DNA of 6,612 nucleotides, from positions 1 to 6,612 of the forward strand of contig JAGQJJ010000229.1 in the NCBI GenBank assembly GCA_020430675.1. The letters run 5' to 3'. The notes under the pieces were generated by a model. It had not been told where the DNA came from, did not search any database, and was given only the letters and a program-made list of their open reading frames with translations. The stretch's first letter is position 1. Each line of letters begins with the position of its first letter. The translations under genes and the position numbers were made by a program. Source of the DNA: Myxococcales bacterium. GTDB taxonomy: Bacteria; Myxococcota; Bradymonadia; UBA7976; UBA1532. Shown one piece after another: positions 1 to 5,172 of this stretch.

Positions 1-24
1 GAAGAAGATGGCAAACGGTCGCAT
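1..24 (-). CDS. 5' end of an unidentified gene, truncated by the window edge
   Basis: Only the first eight codons are present, reading MRPFAIFF. The start at 24-22 is chosen because GGAGG lies at 34-30, five bases upstream. An alternative in-frame ATG at 37-35 would add MEDP but would overlap that ribosome-binding site. The hydrophobic opening after an arginine could begin a signal peptide or membrane anchor, but eight residues are too few to identify a product. It follows the spike-like gene on the same strand after a 72-base gap, so it may belong to the same module or start the next transcription block. Confidence 0.6.
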
Positions 25-96
25 GGGATCCTCCATGGCTGCGGCGGGCCTGGCCCGCCTGAAAGTGCCGGCGACGTGCCGGCGAGGGTGAACGGA
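25..96 (-). other. 72-base intergenic gap with GC-rich inverted repeats
   Basis: This is the only sizeable gap inside the downstream part of the gene run. It contains a perfect inverted repeat at 43-59 (GGCGGGCC, one base, GGCCCGCC). It also contains two copies of the self-complementary hexamer GCCGGC at 67-72 and 78-83, separated by five bases. The ribosome-binding site GGAGG for the next gene sits at 34-30. No recognisable promoter hexamers were seen. Confidence 0.6.
43..59 (-). terminator. GC-rich hairpin between genes, possible attenuator or weak terminator
   Basis: The bases form an 8-bp perfect palindromic arm pair around one central base. A realistic hairpin has a 6-bp all-GC stem and a 5-base loop. 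It lies downstream of the spike-like gene and just upstream of the next ribosome-binding site. There is no T-run after the stem on the minus strand, so it does not look like a classical intrinsic terminator. It could stabilise the upstream mRNA 3' end, cause partial attenuation or have no role. Confidence 0.35.
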
Positions 97-924
97 TCAG
101 GTCAGCCGCGCGAAGGCGAGGGTGACGTAGCCGGTGACCGAGGGGTCGGTGTCCTTGGCGCCGGCGTCGGTGTTGAAGGCCCGGAAGCGGAGCTGGTTGG
201 TCGCCGTGACCTGCACCATGGTCGAGATGGCGAGGGTGTTGGCCGAGGCCGACGAGAAGTCGGTGCCTCGGGCGATGCAGACCCAGGTGCCGCCGCCATC
301 GGTGCTGATCTGCAACTCCAGGCGGCCCGACATCGCGGTGGCGAACTTCACGTTGGCGCTGGCGGCGATGAGGCCGTTGGCCGGCACGGTGTAGACGCCG
401 GTGACCGCGTTGTAGGCGTTGTCGGAGTCGAGCTGCTCGTTGTCGCAGATCAGGGTGTCATCGCTGCCCGCGCCGATGTTCTGGGCCGAGCCAGGGTTCT
501 GGAAGGCATAGACGGCGCCCAGCGCGCTGCCATCGGCGCCGTCCGCGCCGGCCGCGCCCGCAGCGCCGGCCGCGCCATCGGCACCGTCGGCGCCATCCGC
601 GCCATCGGCGCCGGCGGGGCCGTGGATGACCAGGACGGCGTCGCCCGGGCCGGCGGCGCGCTCGTACTCGACCACGACGTCGTCGAGCTGGGCGCCGACG
701 CCATAGAGCTCCACCGACTCGATCGCCCGGGCGCCTTCGCGGAACAGCGCGCGGACCGTGCCGGCGGGCAGGTGGAATTCGTCGGTTGCGCCGGTCGTGT
801 CGGTGATGCGGATGCGCGCCGGCGTGGCGCGGTCGTCGAGGAAGACGCGGACGCGCTCATAGGCGGCGCCAAGCTCGGCGGGGTCGGACCAGTCGCCGTT
901 GGGCGCGGTGAGCGTGGTGAACAT
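97..924 (-). CDS. Collagen-stalk protein with C1q/TNF-like knob (candidate virion spike)
   Basis: The product has 275 residues in three parts. Residues 1-101 form a beta-rich head with no recognised family. Residues 102-134 are eleven uninterrupted Gly-X-Y triplets (GPA, GAD x4, GAA x3, GAD x2, GSA). Residues 135-275 form a beta-rich knob that includes NAVTGVYTVPANGLIAAS, matching the C1q-family pattern of TG-x-(Y/F)-T-x-P-x-x-G-(L/Y). Collagen repeats followed by C1q/TNF-like domains are known to trimerise, and such fusions occur in phage fibres, in the PRD1 P5 spike and in Bacillus BclA-type surface proteins. The inferred role is a trimeric receptor-binding spike whose head anchors to the particle. 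The start at 924 is set by AGGAG at 934-930; that site overlaps the upstream gene's TAG at 935-933, so the genes are probably translationally coupled. A longer reading to 1263 is rejected because it runs antiparallel to no signal and overlaps the hydrolase gene in a shifted frame. Confidence 0.85.
   Translation of the reverse strand: MFTTLTAPNGDWSDPAELGAAYERVRVFLDDRATPARIRITDTTGATDEFHLPAGTVRALFREGARAIESVELYGVGAQLDDVVVEYERAAGPGDAVLVIHGPAGADGADGADGADGAAGAAGAAGADGADGSALGAVYAFQNPGSAQNIGAGSDDTLICDNEQLDSDNAYNAVTGVYTVPANGLIAASANVKFATAMSGRLELQISTDGGGTWVCIARGTDFSSASANTLAISTMVQVTATNQLRFRAFNTDAGAKDTDPSVTGYVTLAFARLT
523..621 (-). repeat. Collagen-like Gly-X-Y repeat tract (11 triplets)
   Basis: Eleven 9-base units encode GPA, GAD, GAD, GAD, GAD, GAA, GAA, GAA, GAD, GAD and GSA. 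Glycine codons are almost all GGC, alanine alternates GCC and GCG, and aspartate alternates GAT and GAC, so the units are not identical at DNA level. Proline appears in only one triplet. In bacterial and phage collagens stability often comes from charged residues or flanking trimerisation domains rather than hydroxyproline. The tract length may vary between relatives through slippage. Confidence 0.93.
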
Positions 925-932
925 GGCGGCTC

Positions 933-1820
933 CTATGTGCGAAGGCCGGCTTCGCGCAGGTGGTTGTCGATGCGGGCGGTGACGTCGGTGGCCTGGCCGC
1001 GCCAGGCGGGCGTGTCGGCGCCAGCGAGGTAGAAGCGCTTGAAGCGGGTCGGGCCGGTGTGCCAGAGGCGGACGCCGCGGGCGGCTTGCAGCTCGCCGGT
1101 GCGGCGCTCGACCAGGCGCCAGAGGCGCGCGTAGTAGGCGATGGGCTGCTCGATGCTCTCGCGAGGCGTCCAGTCCCAGGGCATCCAGTCCCAGGGCAGG
1201 CCGAGGCCGGGCACGCCCAGCTCGGCGAGGCTGCCCGACTCGCGGCCGGCGTCCCGATTCCACTGGAAGGTCAGCGCCGCGGTGATCAGGTCGCGATCGT
1301 CGGGGCGCTGGCCGTCGAAGGTGGTGGCCAGGCGCGAGCGGGGGCGGCGTTCGCTCGTGCGGGCGTCGAAGTTGCGGGCGGGCACGCCGAACGTGCCGCC
1401 CTCGCCCTCGGCCCTGGCGAGCTGGACCATGGTGCGCACGAAGTTGTCGCCGAGGCCGGCGTCGCCGGCGACCTGGCGCACGAAGGGCAGCGCGGCGCCT
1501 TTGACCGAGGCGGGGCGCACCGGCTTGATGACCATGCTGGTCGGCGGCCGCCGGTAGCGGTCGATGAACCAGGCCCGGGCCTGGGCCGCCGCGGCGGCCG
1601 GGTCGAGGCCATCGGCGCGGGCGACCTGGTCACCGTCGCGGGCCTCGGCGATCAGCAGCGGCCAGCCGGGCGGGCGCCGCTTGCCGTGGTAGGGGCCGAA
1701 GGGGCGCTCTGGGTCGACGTCGTAGGCGAAGCCTTCGTCGGCGTCGTCGCCGCCGGCGAGCAGCAGGGAGGCGCCGACCGCGGCGGCGAGGCCCGCGCCG
1801 GCGAGCAGCCAGCGGTTCAT
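933..1820 (-). CDS. Membrane-anchored lysozyme/transglycosylase-like protein
   Basis: The product has 295 residues. Residues 4-22 form an N-terminal hydrophobic segment (after MNRW), ending in AGGDDADEG. It may be a signal anchor, since no lipobox cysteine is present. Residues 111-240 have the look of a lysozyme-like (SLT) fold: the helix FVRTMVQLARAEGEGGTFG, in which E138 or E140 could be the catalytic acid, then FGVPARNFD, then ALTFQWNRDAGR, reminiscent of the Gln/Asn-bearing segment of SLT domains. A PWDW pair occurs at about 209-217, and the C-terminus holds a conserved-looking HTGPTRFKRFYLAG segment. The likely role is local peptidoglycan cleavage during genome entry, exit or particle maturation; membrane-containing phages carry such enzymes in the virion. 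The start at 1820 overlaps the previous TGA by four bases (ATGA), with AAGGCGG upstream. An upstream start at 1892 would place 24 residues inside the preceding gene. The fold is inferred from motifs, and the exact catalytic residue is uncertain. Confidence 0.68.
   Translation of the reverse strand: MNRWLLAGAGLAAAVGASLLLAGGDDADEGFAYDVDPERPFGPYHGKRRPPGWPLLIAEARDGDQVARADGLDPAAAAAQARAWFIDRYRRPPTSMVIKPVRPASVKGAALPFVRQVAGDAGLGDNFVRTMVQLARAEGEGGTFGVPARNFDARTSERRPRSRLATTFDGQRPDDRDLITAALTFQWNRDAGRESGSLAELGVPGLGLPWDWMPWDWTPRESIEQPIAYYARLWRLVERRTGELQAARGVRLWHTGPTRFKRFYLAGADTPAWRGQATDVTARIDNHLREAGLRT
1169..1198 (-). repeat. Perfect 15-bp tandem duplication encoding repeated PWDW
   Basis: The 15-base unit TCCAGTCCCAGGGCA (plus strand) occurs twice with no gap and no mismatch. 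Read on the coding strand it gives LPWDWMPWDWT, so five residues are duplicated in frame inside the hydrolase-like protein. Perfect identity, including all synonymous positions, suggests a recent slippage event or a strongly constrained tryptophan-rich loop. Confidence 0.9.
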
Positions 1821-2179
1821 CGTCGACCGCCTTTCGAGGCGCGCGTCGAGTAAGTCGAGTCGGGCTCGGGGAGCACCGGATCGGGCACCCACCCGACATC
1901 GACGGCGATCTTGGTGCCGGACGGGCCCTCAGCGCGGACGATGAGCTGCGTGGCGGCGAGCGGGCCAGGCAGCTCGATGGTCGTTGGCGTAGTGGCGGGG
2001 ACCGGCGCTGCCCCCACCAGGTCAAGACGGCCGGCGCGGGCGGCCTGGAGGGTCATCGTCACGGGGTCGGATGCCCGCATGACGACCTTGAAGTCGCGCG
2101 CGAACCGAGCGCCGATGATCAGCACGACCTCGGGCGACCCATCGTGCCGCAGGGCGACGTCGGCTCGGTCGAGGTGCAT
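1817..2179 (-). CDS. Small beta-rich protein of unknown function (possible minor virion protein)
   Basis: The product has 120 residues. Residues 5-98 alternate hydrophobic and polar positions in short strands (for example EVVLIIGARF, KVVMRASDP, TQLIVRAEGP and KIAVDVGWVPD), suggesting a single beta-sandwich. A proline-rich, then basic tail follows (residues 99-120, ending SKGGRR). There is no signal peptide or membrane segment, and the family is not recognised. The ATG at 2179 is preferred over a GTG at 2185, because GGAGG at 2191-2187 lies seven bases before the ATG but only one base before the GTG. The start shares one base with the upstream stop (TGATG), and the end overlaps the next start by four bases, so it is translated within a coupled trio. 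Position between a coiled-coil/beta protein and a hydrolase suggests a small structural component, such as a spike base or capsid cement protein; this is context only. Confidence 0.8.
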   Translation of the reverse strand: MHLDRADVALRHDGSPEVVLIIGARFARDFKVVMRASDPVTMTLQAARAGRLDLVGAAPVPATTPTTIELPGPLAATQLIVRAEGPSGTKIAVDVGWVPDPVLPEPDSTYSTRASKGGRR

Positions 2180-2805
2180 CAGCACGCCTCCGCGTAGCGG
2201 TAGAAGGTGATGACCACGTCGTAGGGCGCGACGCCACGCAGGTTGAGCAGGCGGAAGTCGTACCGCTCGCCGCGCGCGACCTTCAGGCCACGCACGCCCG
2301 AGGGGTAGCGTTCCGCGTGCTCCAGTGATGGCGCGCAGAGGTGCGAGAGCGGCGGGTAGTCGGCGTCAGCGATGTCCTCCGTTGGCGACCAGAGCGTGAC
2401 CGCCTCTTGGCCGGTTGGGCGCCAGGCCATGCCCGCGGCCTCCAGCCCGAACGGGTCGAAGACCGTCGCGACCATGAAGGCCAGCTCGATGTCGAGCGAG
2501 GGCTTGAAGGTCGCGTTGCCGACGCCGGTGGCGTCGACGCGGATGGTCAGCGCGTGCGAGGGCAGCACTCGCCGGTTCTGCGGGCGCTCCAAGCGCTCGA
2601 TGTGGGCGCGGACCGCGTCGACCTGCTCCTGCAGGCGGCCCTGCGCGGCGGCGTCCGGGCCGCGTTGCCGCAGCCGTGCATCCAGCTCGGCGACCTGGTC
2701 TTCGACCATGCCGAGCTTCGCTTTGAGCGGCGCGATCTGGTCGCGGACCTGCACGACCAGATCGTCGACCCATCGTTGGACTCTGGCGAGCGCCTGGCTT
2801 TCCAT
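2179..2805 (-). CDS. Coiled-coil plus beta-rich domain protein (candidate structural protein)
   Basis: The product has 208 residues. Residues 1-75 are an almost continuous amphipathic helix with heptad-like spacing (for example LKAKLGMVEDQVAELDARL and QVDAVRAHIERLE), broken near RQRGPDAAAQG, so two coiled-coil stretches are likely. Residues 80-208 are beta-rich (HALTIRVDATGVGNATF, LDIELAFMVATVFDP, RYDFRLLNL, YDVVITFYRYAEAC). No family is recognised. The start at 2805 is secure because an in-frame TGA lies two codons upstream and a GGGGGTGAT sequence precedes it. It follows the proposed capsid gene after 48 bases and overlaps the next gene by one base. Coiled-coil stem plus beta knob suits an oligomeric spike or penton-associated protein. 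A second, smaller capsid protein of a single jelly-roll virus is an alternative. Function is inferred from architecture and context only. Confidence 0.85.
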   Translation of the reverse strand: MESQALARVQRWVDDLVVQVRDQIAPLKAKLGMVEDQVAELDARLRQRGPDAAAQGRLQEQVDAVRAHIERLERPQNRRVLPSHALTIRVDATGVGNATFKPSLDIELAFMVATVFDPFGLEAAGMAWRPTGQEAVTLWSPTEDIADADYPPLSHLCAPSLEHAERYPSGVRGLKVARGERYDFRLLNLRGVAPYDVVITFYRYAEAC

Positions 2806-2853
2806 CGATCACCCCCGCGACGAATCGGGACGGTTGTCCGGGTCGAGGGCGGC

Positions 2854-3753
2854 TTACTCGCCGCCCGCCACGATGCCGAGGAAGCCGGTCATGTGGACCG
2901 TCAGCACGTAGGCCTTGCTGGGGTTGACCGCGAGCAGCTCGTCGGGCCAGCGCAGGCGGACGCCGACGCGCTCCTCGGCACGGAGGGTGGCCAGCGGCGT
3001 CTCCGACCAGAACGGGCGGCCGGTGTAGTTGACGCCGGTCGCGCCGGCGGCGGCGGGCGCCTGCTGCTCCAGGCGGTTCTCGAAGGGGCACTCGGCGACG
3101 CTGACGAAGTCGGTGAAGACCCGCTTCCAGCCGTTCATGCCGAAGCTGAGGCGGGCGGCGCCGAAGAGGCGCACGTCGGCGGCGACGTTCTCGGTGCGGT
3201 CGGCCGCCTCGATCTCGACGGCGAAGCCGTGCAGCTTGAACCAGCTCGGGGAAACCAGCTTGCCGGTCTGCGGCATGTTGGTGTGGTAGCCGCTGAGCGT
3301 GCCACCGCCGCCCCAGCCGTACTTGGCGGCCGGGTCGCCGTAGCCCACCTCGAACAGCTTGAAGCCGTTGTCTTCGACCAGCGACGTCGACAGCGCGGCG
3401 CCGCCGTCGATCGAGACGCGGGCGAACAGCGAGGCGCGGACCGGGTAGGCCTTGGACAGCTCTTCGGCGCTGAGCGGTCGGTCATCCTTCGCCCACGCGC
3501 TGCACCGCCCGGGCACCTTCGGCGCCTGGCGCGACTGGAAGCGCTTGATGAGGTTCGCGAGCTGCGAGTGCTTCTGCTGGATGCCCGTGGCCTTGCGGGC
3601 GAGCTGCGGGCGGATGTTGTTGAGGATGGCCGGCGAGATGCCCGGCAGCGCGCCGAGCGCGCCGAGGCCATCCTCGGCGGTGTCGAAGAGGTCGTTGATG
3701 TCGGCGCCCATGGCGCTCAGGACGGCCATCAGGTCTTCGGTGGTCGGTTCCAT
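2854..3753 (-). CDS. Candidate major capsid protein, beta-rich 299-residue protein
   Basis: Residues 1-100 are mainly helical and polar (TEDLMAVLSAMGADINDLFD, LARKATGIQQKHSQLANLIK). Residues 103-299 are dominated by predicted strands separated by glycine and proline turns (YPVRASLFARVSIDGG, WFKLHGFAVEIEAADRT, DVRLFGAARLSFGMNGWKRV, RVGVRLRWPDELL, AYVLTVHMTGFLGIVAGGE) and by a Gly-rich loop YGWGGGGTLSGYH. There is no signal peptide or membrane segment. The length is close to known small jelly-roll capsid proteins of membrane-containing phages (about 270-320 residues). The gene sits between a small membrane protein and a coiled-coil/beta protein, as expected for a virion core gene. The start at 3753 has GGAGA at 3765-3761, seven bases upstream. 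No diagnostic capsid motif can be named by eye. It could equally be another abundant structural protein, or a tailed-phage protein. Confidence 0.85.
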   Translation of the reverse strand: MEPTTEDLMAVLSAMGADINDLFDTAEDGLGALGALPGISPAILNNIRPQLARKATGIQQKHSQLANLIKRFQSRQAPKVPGRCSAWAKDDRPLSAEELSKAYPVRASLFARVSIDGGAALSTSLVEDNGFKLFEVGYGDPAAKYGWGGGGTLSGYHTNMPQTGKLVSPSWFKLHGFAVEIEAADRTENVAADVRLFGAARLSFGMNGWKRVFTDFVSVAECPFENRLEQQAPAAAGATGVNYTGRPFWSETPLATLRAEERVGVRLRWPDELLAVNPSKAYVLTVHMTGFLGIVAGGE

Positions 3754-3799
3754 GGCTTGTTCTCCGTAGTCCTTTGGGTGCTTCCTGATGCCTTGGGCG

Positions 3800-4447
3800 T
3801 CAGACGGCGAGCCGCGGGAAACGCAGCTCGTCAGGGTGGTTGAGGCCTTCGAGCGGGTGATTGAGCCCGTCGAGCGGGTGGTTGAGGCCCGAGGTGGTGT
3901 CTTCGTAGCCCGCGGCTTCGGCCGCCTCGCGGACCCGGGCGAGCTGGAGCAGCACGTCCTGCACGTCCTCGTCGACGAGCGCGTCCATCGCCTTGAGCTG
4001 ATCGAGGGACATCGTCGACAGGTTGCCCAGGCCCTTGACGCCTTCGGCCTTCTTCGCGTCCTCGGCGGCCTTCTTCGCCGCCTCGGCCGCCTGCGTGGCC
4101 TCGGGGGTGAGGGCCTTCGCCAGCATGGCTTCGACGAGGTACATCGACATGAACGCCTGGAGGCTGATCGCCGCGCCGGCGAGGGCCTCGGCGAGCGCGC
4201 GCTGTCCCCGCTTGCGGGCCTCGTGCTCGCCGACGAGGGCGCCGCCCATCAGCACCGCGCAGGTGATGACCTTCTTGCCGGGCTTCAGCTCAGCCCACTT
4301 CTTGAACTTGCCGGCGCGGGCATGGGCTTCGAAGGCACCGATGCCACCGCCGATGAGCAGGGGCGCGACGTGGCGCGCGACCAGCTCGGTCGCGCGGCTG
4401 GGCCCGCCGGGGTTGGTGTGCGGGCCGATGATCGGCTGGGATGGCAT
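3800..4447 (-). CDS. Small membrane protein with C-terminal GLNHPL repeats
   Basis: The product has 215 residues from the chosen start. Three hydrophobic segments are visible at about 24-39 (ARHVAPLLIGGGIGAFEA), 59-74 (KVITCAVLMGGALVGE) and 86-109 (AEALAGAAISLQAFMSMYLV). They are joined by a basic loop at 45-58. An Ala/Lys/Glu-rich helix (111-138) and a second helical stretch (145-180, LDQLKAMDALVDEDVQDVLL) follow. The end carries three GLNHP units and then DELRFPRLAV. The ATG at 4447 is preferred because GGAGG at 4460-4456 lies eight bases upstream. An in-frame ATG at 4528 would add 27 residues, but has no good ribosome-binding site and lower GC at third positions. The family is not recognised. 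As first gene of the structural run it could be a virion membrane protein or a capsid-membrane linker, by inference. Confidence 0.82.
   Translation of the reverse strand: MPSQPIIGPHTNPGGPSRATELVARHVAPLLIGGGIGAFEAHARAGKFKKWAELKPGKKVITCAVLMGGALVGEHEARKRGQRALAEALAGAAISLQAFMSMYLVEAMLAKALTPEATQAAEAAKKAAEDAKKAEGVKGLGNLSTMSLDQLKAMDALVDEDVQDVLLQLARVREAAEAAGYEDTTSGLNHPLDGLNHPLEGLNHPDELRFPRLAV
3834..3890 (-). repeat. 21-bp tandem repeat, 2.7 units, encoding GLNHPL(D/E)
   Basis: Units lie at 3834-3854, 3855-3875 and 3876-3890 (partial). They encode GLNHPLD, GLNHPLE and GLNHPDE at the C-terminus of the membrane protein. Differences between units are mostly synonymous (AAC/AAT for Asn, GGC/GGG for Gly), so the peptide is conserved while the DNA has drifted. 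This indicates selection for the motif, perhaps as a repeated docking peptide on the membrane-distal side. Confidence 0.88.
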
Positions 4448-4455
4448 GGGGCCAA

Positions 4456-4460
4456 CCTCC
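4456..4460 (-). promoter_or_regulatory. Ribosome-binding site GGAGG that decides the membrane-protein start
   Basis: GGAGG is followed by eight bases (TTGGCCCC) and then ATG at 4447. The competing upstream ATG at 4528 is preceded by a C-run and the previous stop codon, with no Shine-Dalgarno match. Confidence 0.75.
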
Positions 4461-4492
4461 ACGAGTTGTGCGGGCGGTTGCCCGGGGTTCGC

Positions 4493-4508
4493 GACGACAG
4501 CGGTCGTC
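4493..4508. repeat. Short inverted repeat GACGAC-N4-GTCGTC in the leader
   Basis: A perfect 6-bp stem with a four-base loop (AGCG on the plus strand) lies 46 bases before the preferred start of the membrane-protein gene. It could be an operator half-site pair or a small mRNA hairpin. In GC-rich sequence an arm of this size can also occur by chance. Confidence 0.35.
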
Positions 4509-4533
4509 AGGGGAAGTGCGGAGAACATGGGGG

Positions 4534-5172
4534 TTACCGGCGCACGAAGGTCTGAAGCGTGGAGCCGGTGCGCAGCGCTGCCGGCTGGATCTGCCAGAAC
4601 GGGCAGTCAGCGGGCACCTCCTGCTCCAGCGCGCGGGCAGCCTTCAAGGTCTGGGCCGGCTTGACGAACCGGACCTTGCCCGCCTTGGTCATGCCCACCA
4701 CCTGATAGCCGCTCGCGGGGTTGCCCGGGTTGTTGCGCGTCCGGGGGTTCGGCGACAGCCGCTTCTCCAGCGCCGCCGGCGTGAGCCCGCGGACGTGCTT
4801 GCGCAGCGCCCGGCGCGTCATCAGCGACTCTTCGGCGGTCTTCGGGATGACTCGGCCGTCGAGCAGGATGACGCCATGGCCAGTGACGGTCACCCGGTCG
4901 CTGATCTGGGTGTCGGCGACCGGCGTCGACGGGTTGTTACGCGACTTCGCGCAGCTCGGGCACGTCGGATTGCTCCGGGTGCCCGAGCTGTGCGAAGTCT
5001 TCGGGGGGGTCACGATGTCATGGGACGGGATGAAGGTCGCCCGCTTGGGATAGGCGCGCCGCTTGGGGTTCCAGACCTTGGCATAGACGCCGTTGTCGGC
5101 GAGGCGAGTCACCCGGGCGGTGCGTTCCTCGCCCTTGAGCATGACTCGAATCTTGTCATCAACCTGCGGCAC
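4534..5172 (-). other. Possible separate or internally initiated 212-residue product
   Basis: Within the helicase frame, GTG at 5172-5170 is preceded by GGGAGG (GGAGG at 5183-5179) with six-base spacing, as good as any site in the window. The product would begin MPQVDDKIRVMLKGEERTAR, a small basic beta domain, and continue through the CPSC and RNNP motifs to the shared stop. Codons just upstream (5185-5262) have reduced G/C at third positions, as expected for a non-coding spacer. No stop codon separates the two parts, so a fused protein plus an in-frame shorter form, or a lost stop, are all possible. Which product exists cannot be decided from the sequence. Confidence 0.4.

Larger units (their letters stand above)
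4448..4533 (-). other. Probable 86-base leader between helicase and structural genes
   Basis: This stretch lies between the helicase stop (TAA at 4536-4534) and the preferred start of the membrane protein. It contains a strong ribosome-binding site (GGAGG, 4460-4456) and a 6-bp inverted repeat (4493-4508). It is also open in frame with the downstream gene from an ATG at 4528, so it may instead encode 27 extra N-terminal residues. No clear -35/-10 pair was seen. Confidence 0.5.

Noticed and set aside
523..621. Short tandem repeat tract considered as a CRISPR-like or non-coding repeat
   Set aside because: Units are nine bases, in frame, with glycine at every third residue. It is a coding collagen repeat.
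76..1032. Plus-strand reading frame of 318 codons
   Set aside because: It is the complement of the collagen/C1q gene. Its protein is low-complexity, and the opposite frame has clear domains and a ribosome-binding site.
925..1263. N-terminal extension of the spike gene to 388 residues
   Set aside because: The added residues are Arg/Pro/His-rich shadow sequence overlapping the hydrolase gene, while AGGAG sits correctly before the ATG at 924.
960..1853. Plus-strand reading frame of 297 codons
   Set aside because: It is antisense to the hydrolase-like gene, with repetitive Gly/Ala/Val/Glu content and no domain pattern.
1821..1892. N-terminal extension of the hydrolase gene by 24 residues
   Set aside because: It would overlap the small beta protein, and would put charged residues ahead of a textbook MNRWLLAG membrane anchor. 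The ATGA overlap at 1820 is a better start.
2341..3843. Long plus-strand reading frame of 500 codons opposite the capsid-candidate region
   Set aside because: It spans three well-supported minus-strand genes and their spacers. Its composition (Arg, Gly, Ala, Val, Asp rich, low complexity) is typical of antisense frames in GC-rich DNA.
4947..4963. CPSC pair in the helicase tail considered as a zinc finger
   Set aside because: Only one CxxC is present. The nearest other cysteine is about 115 residues away and histidines are sparse, so a zinc site cannot be supported.
4943..4999. Long hairpin considered as an intrinsic terminator
   Set aside because: No T-run follows on either strand, and it lies inside an open coding frame well before the stop.
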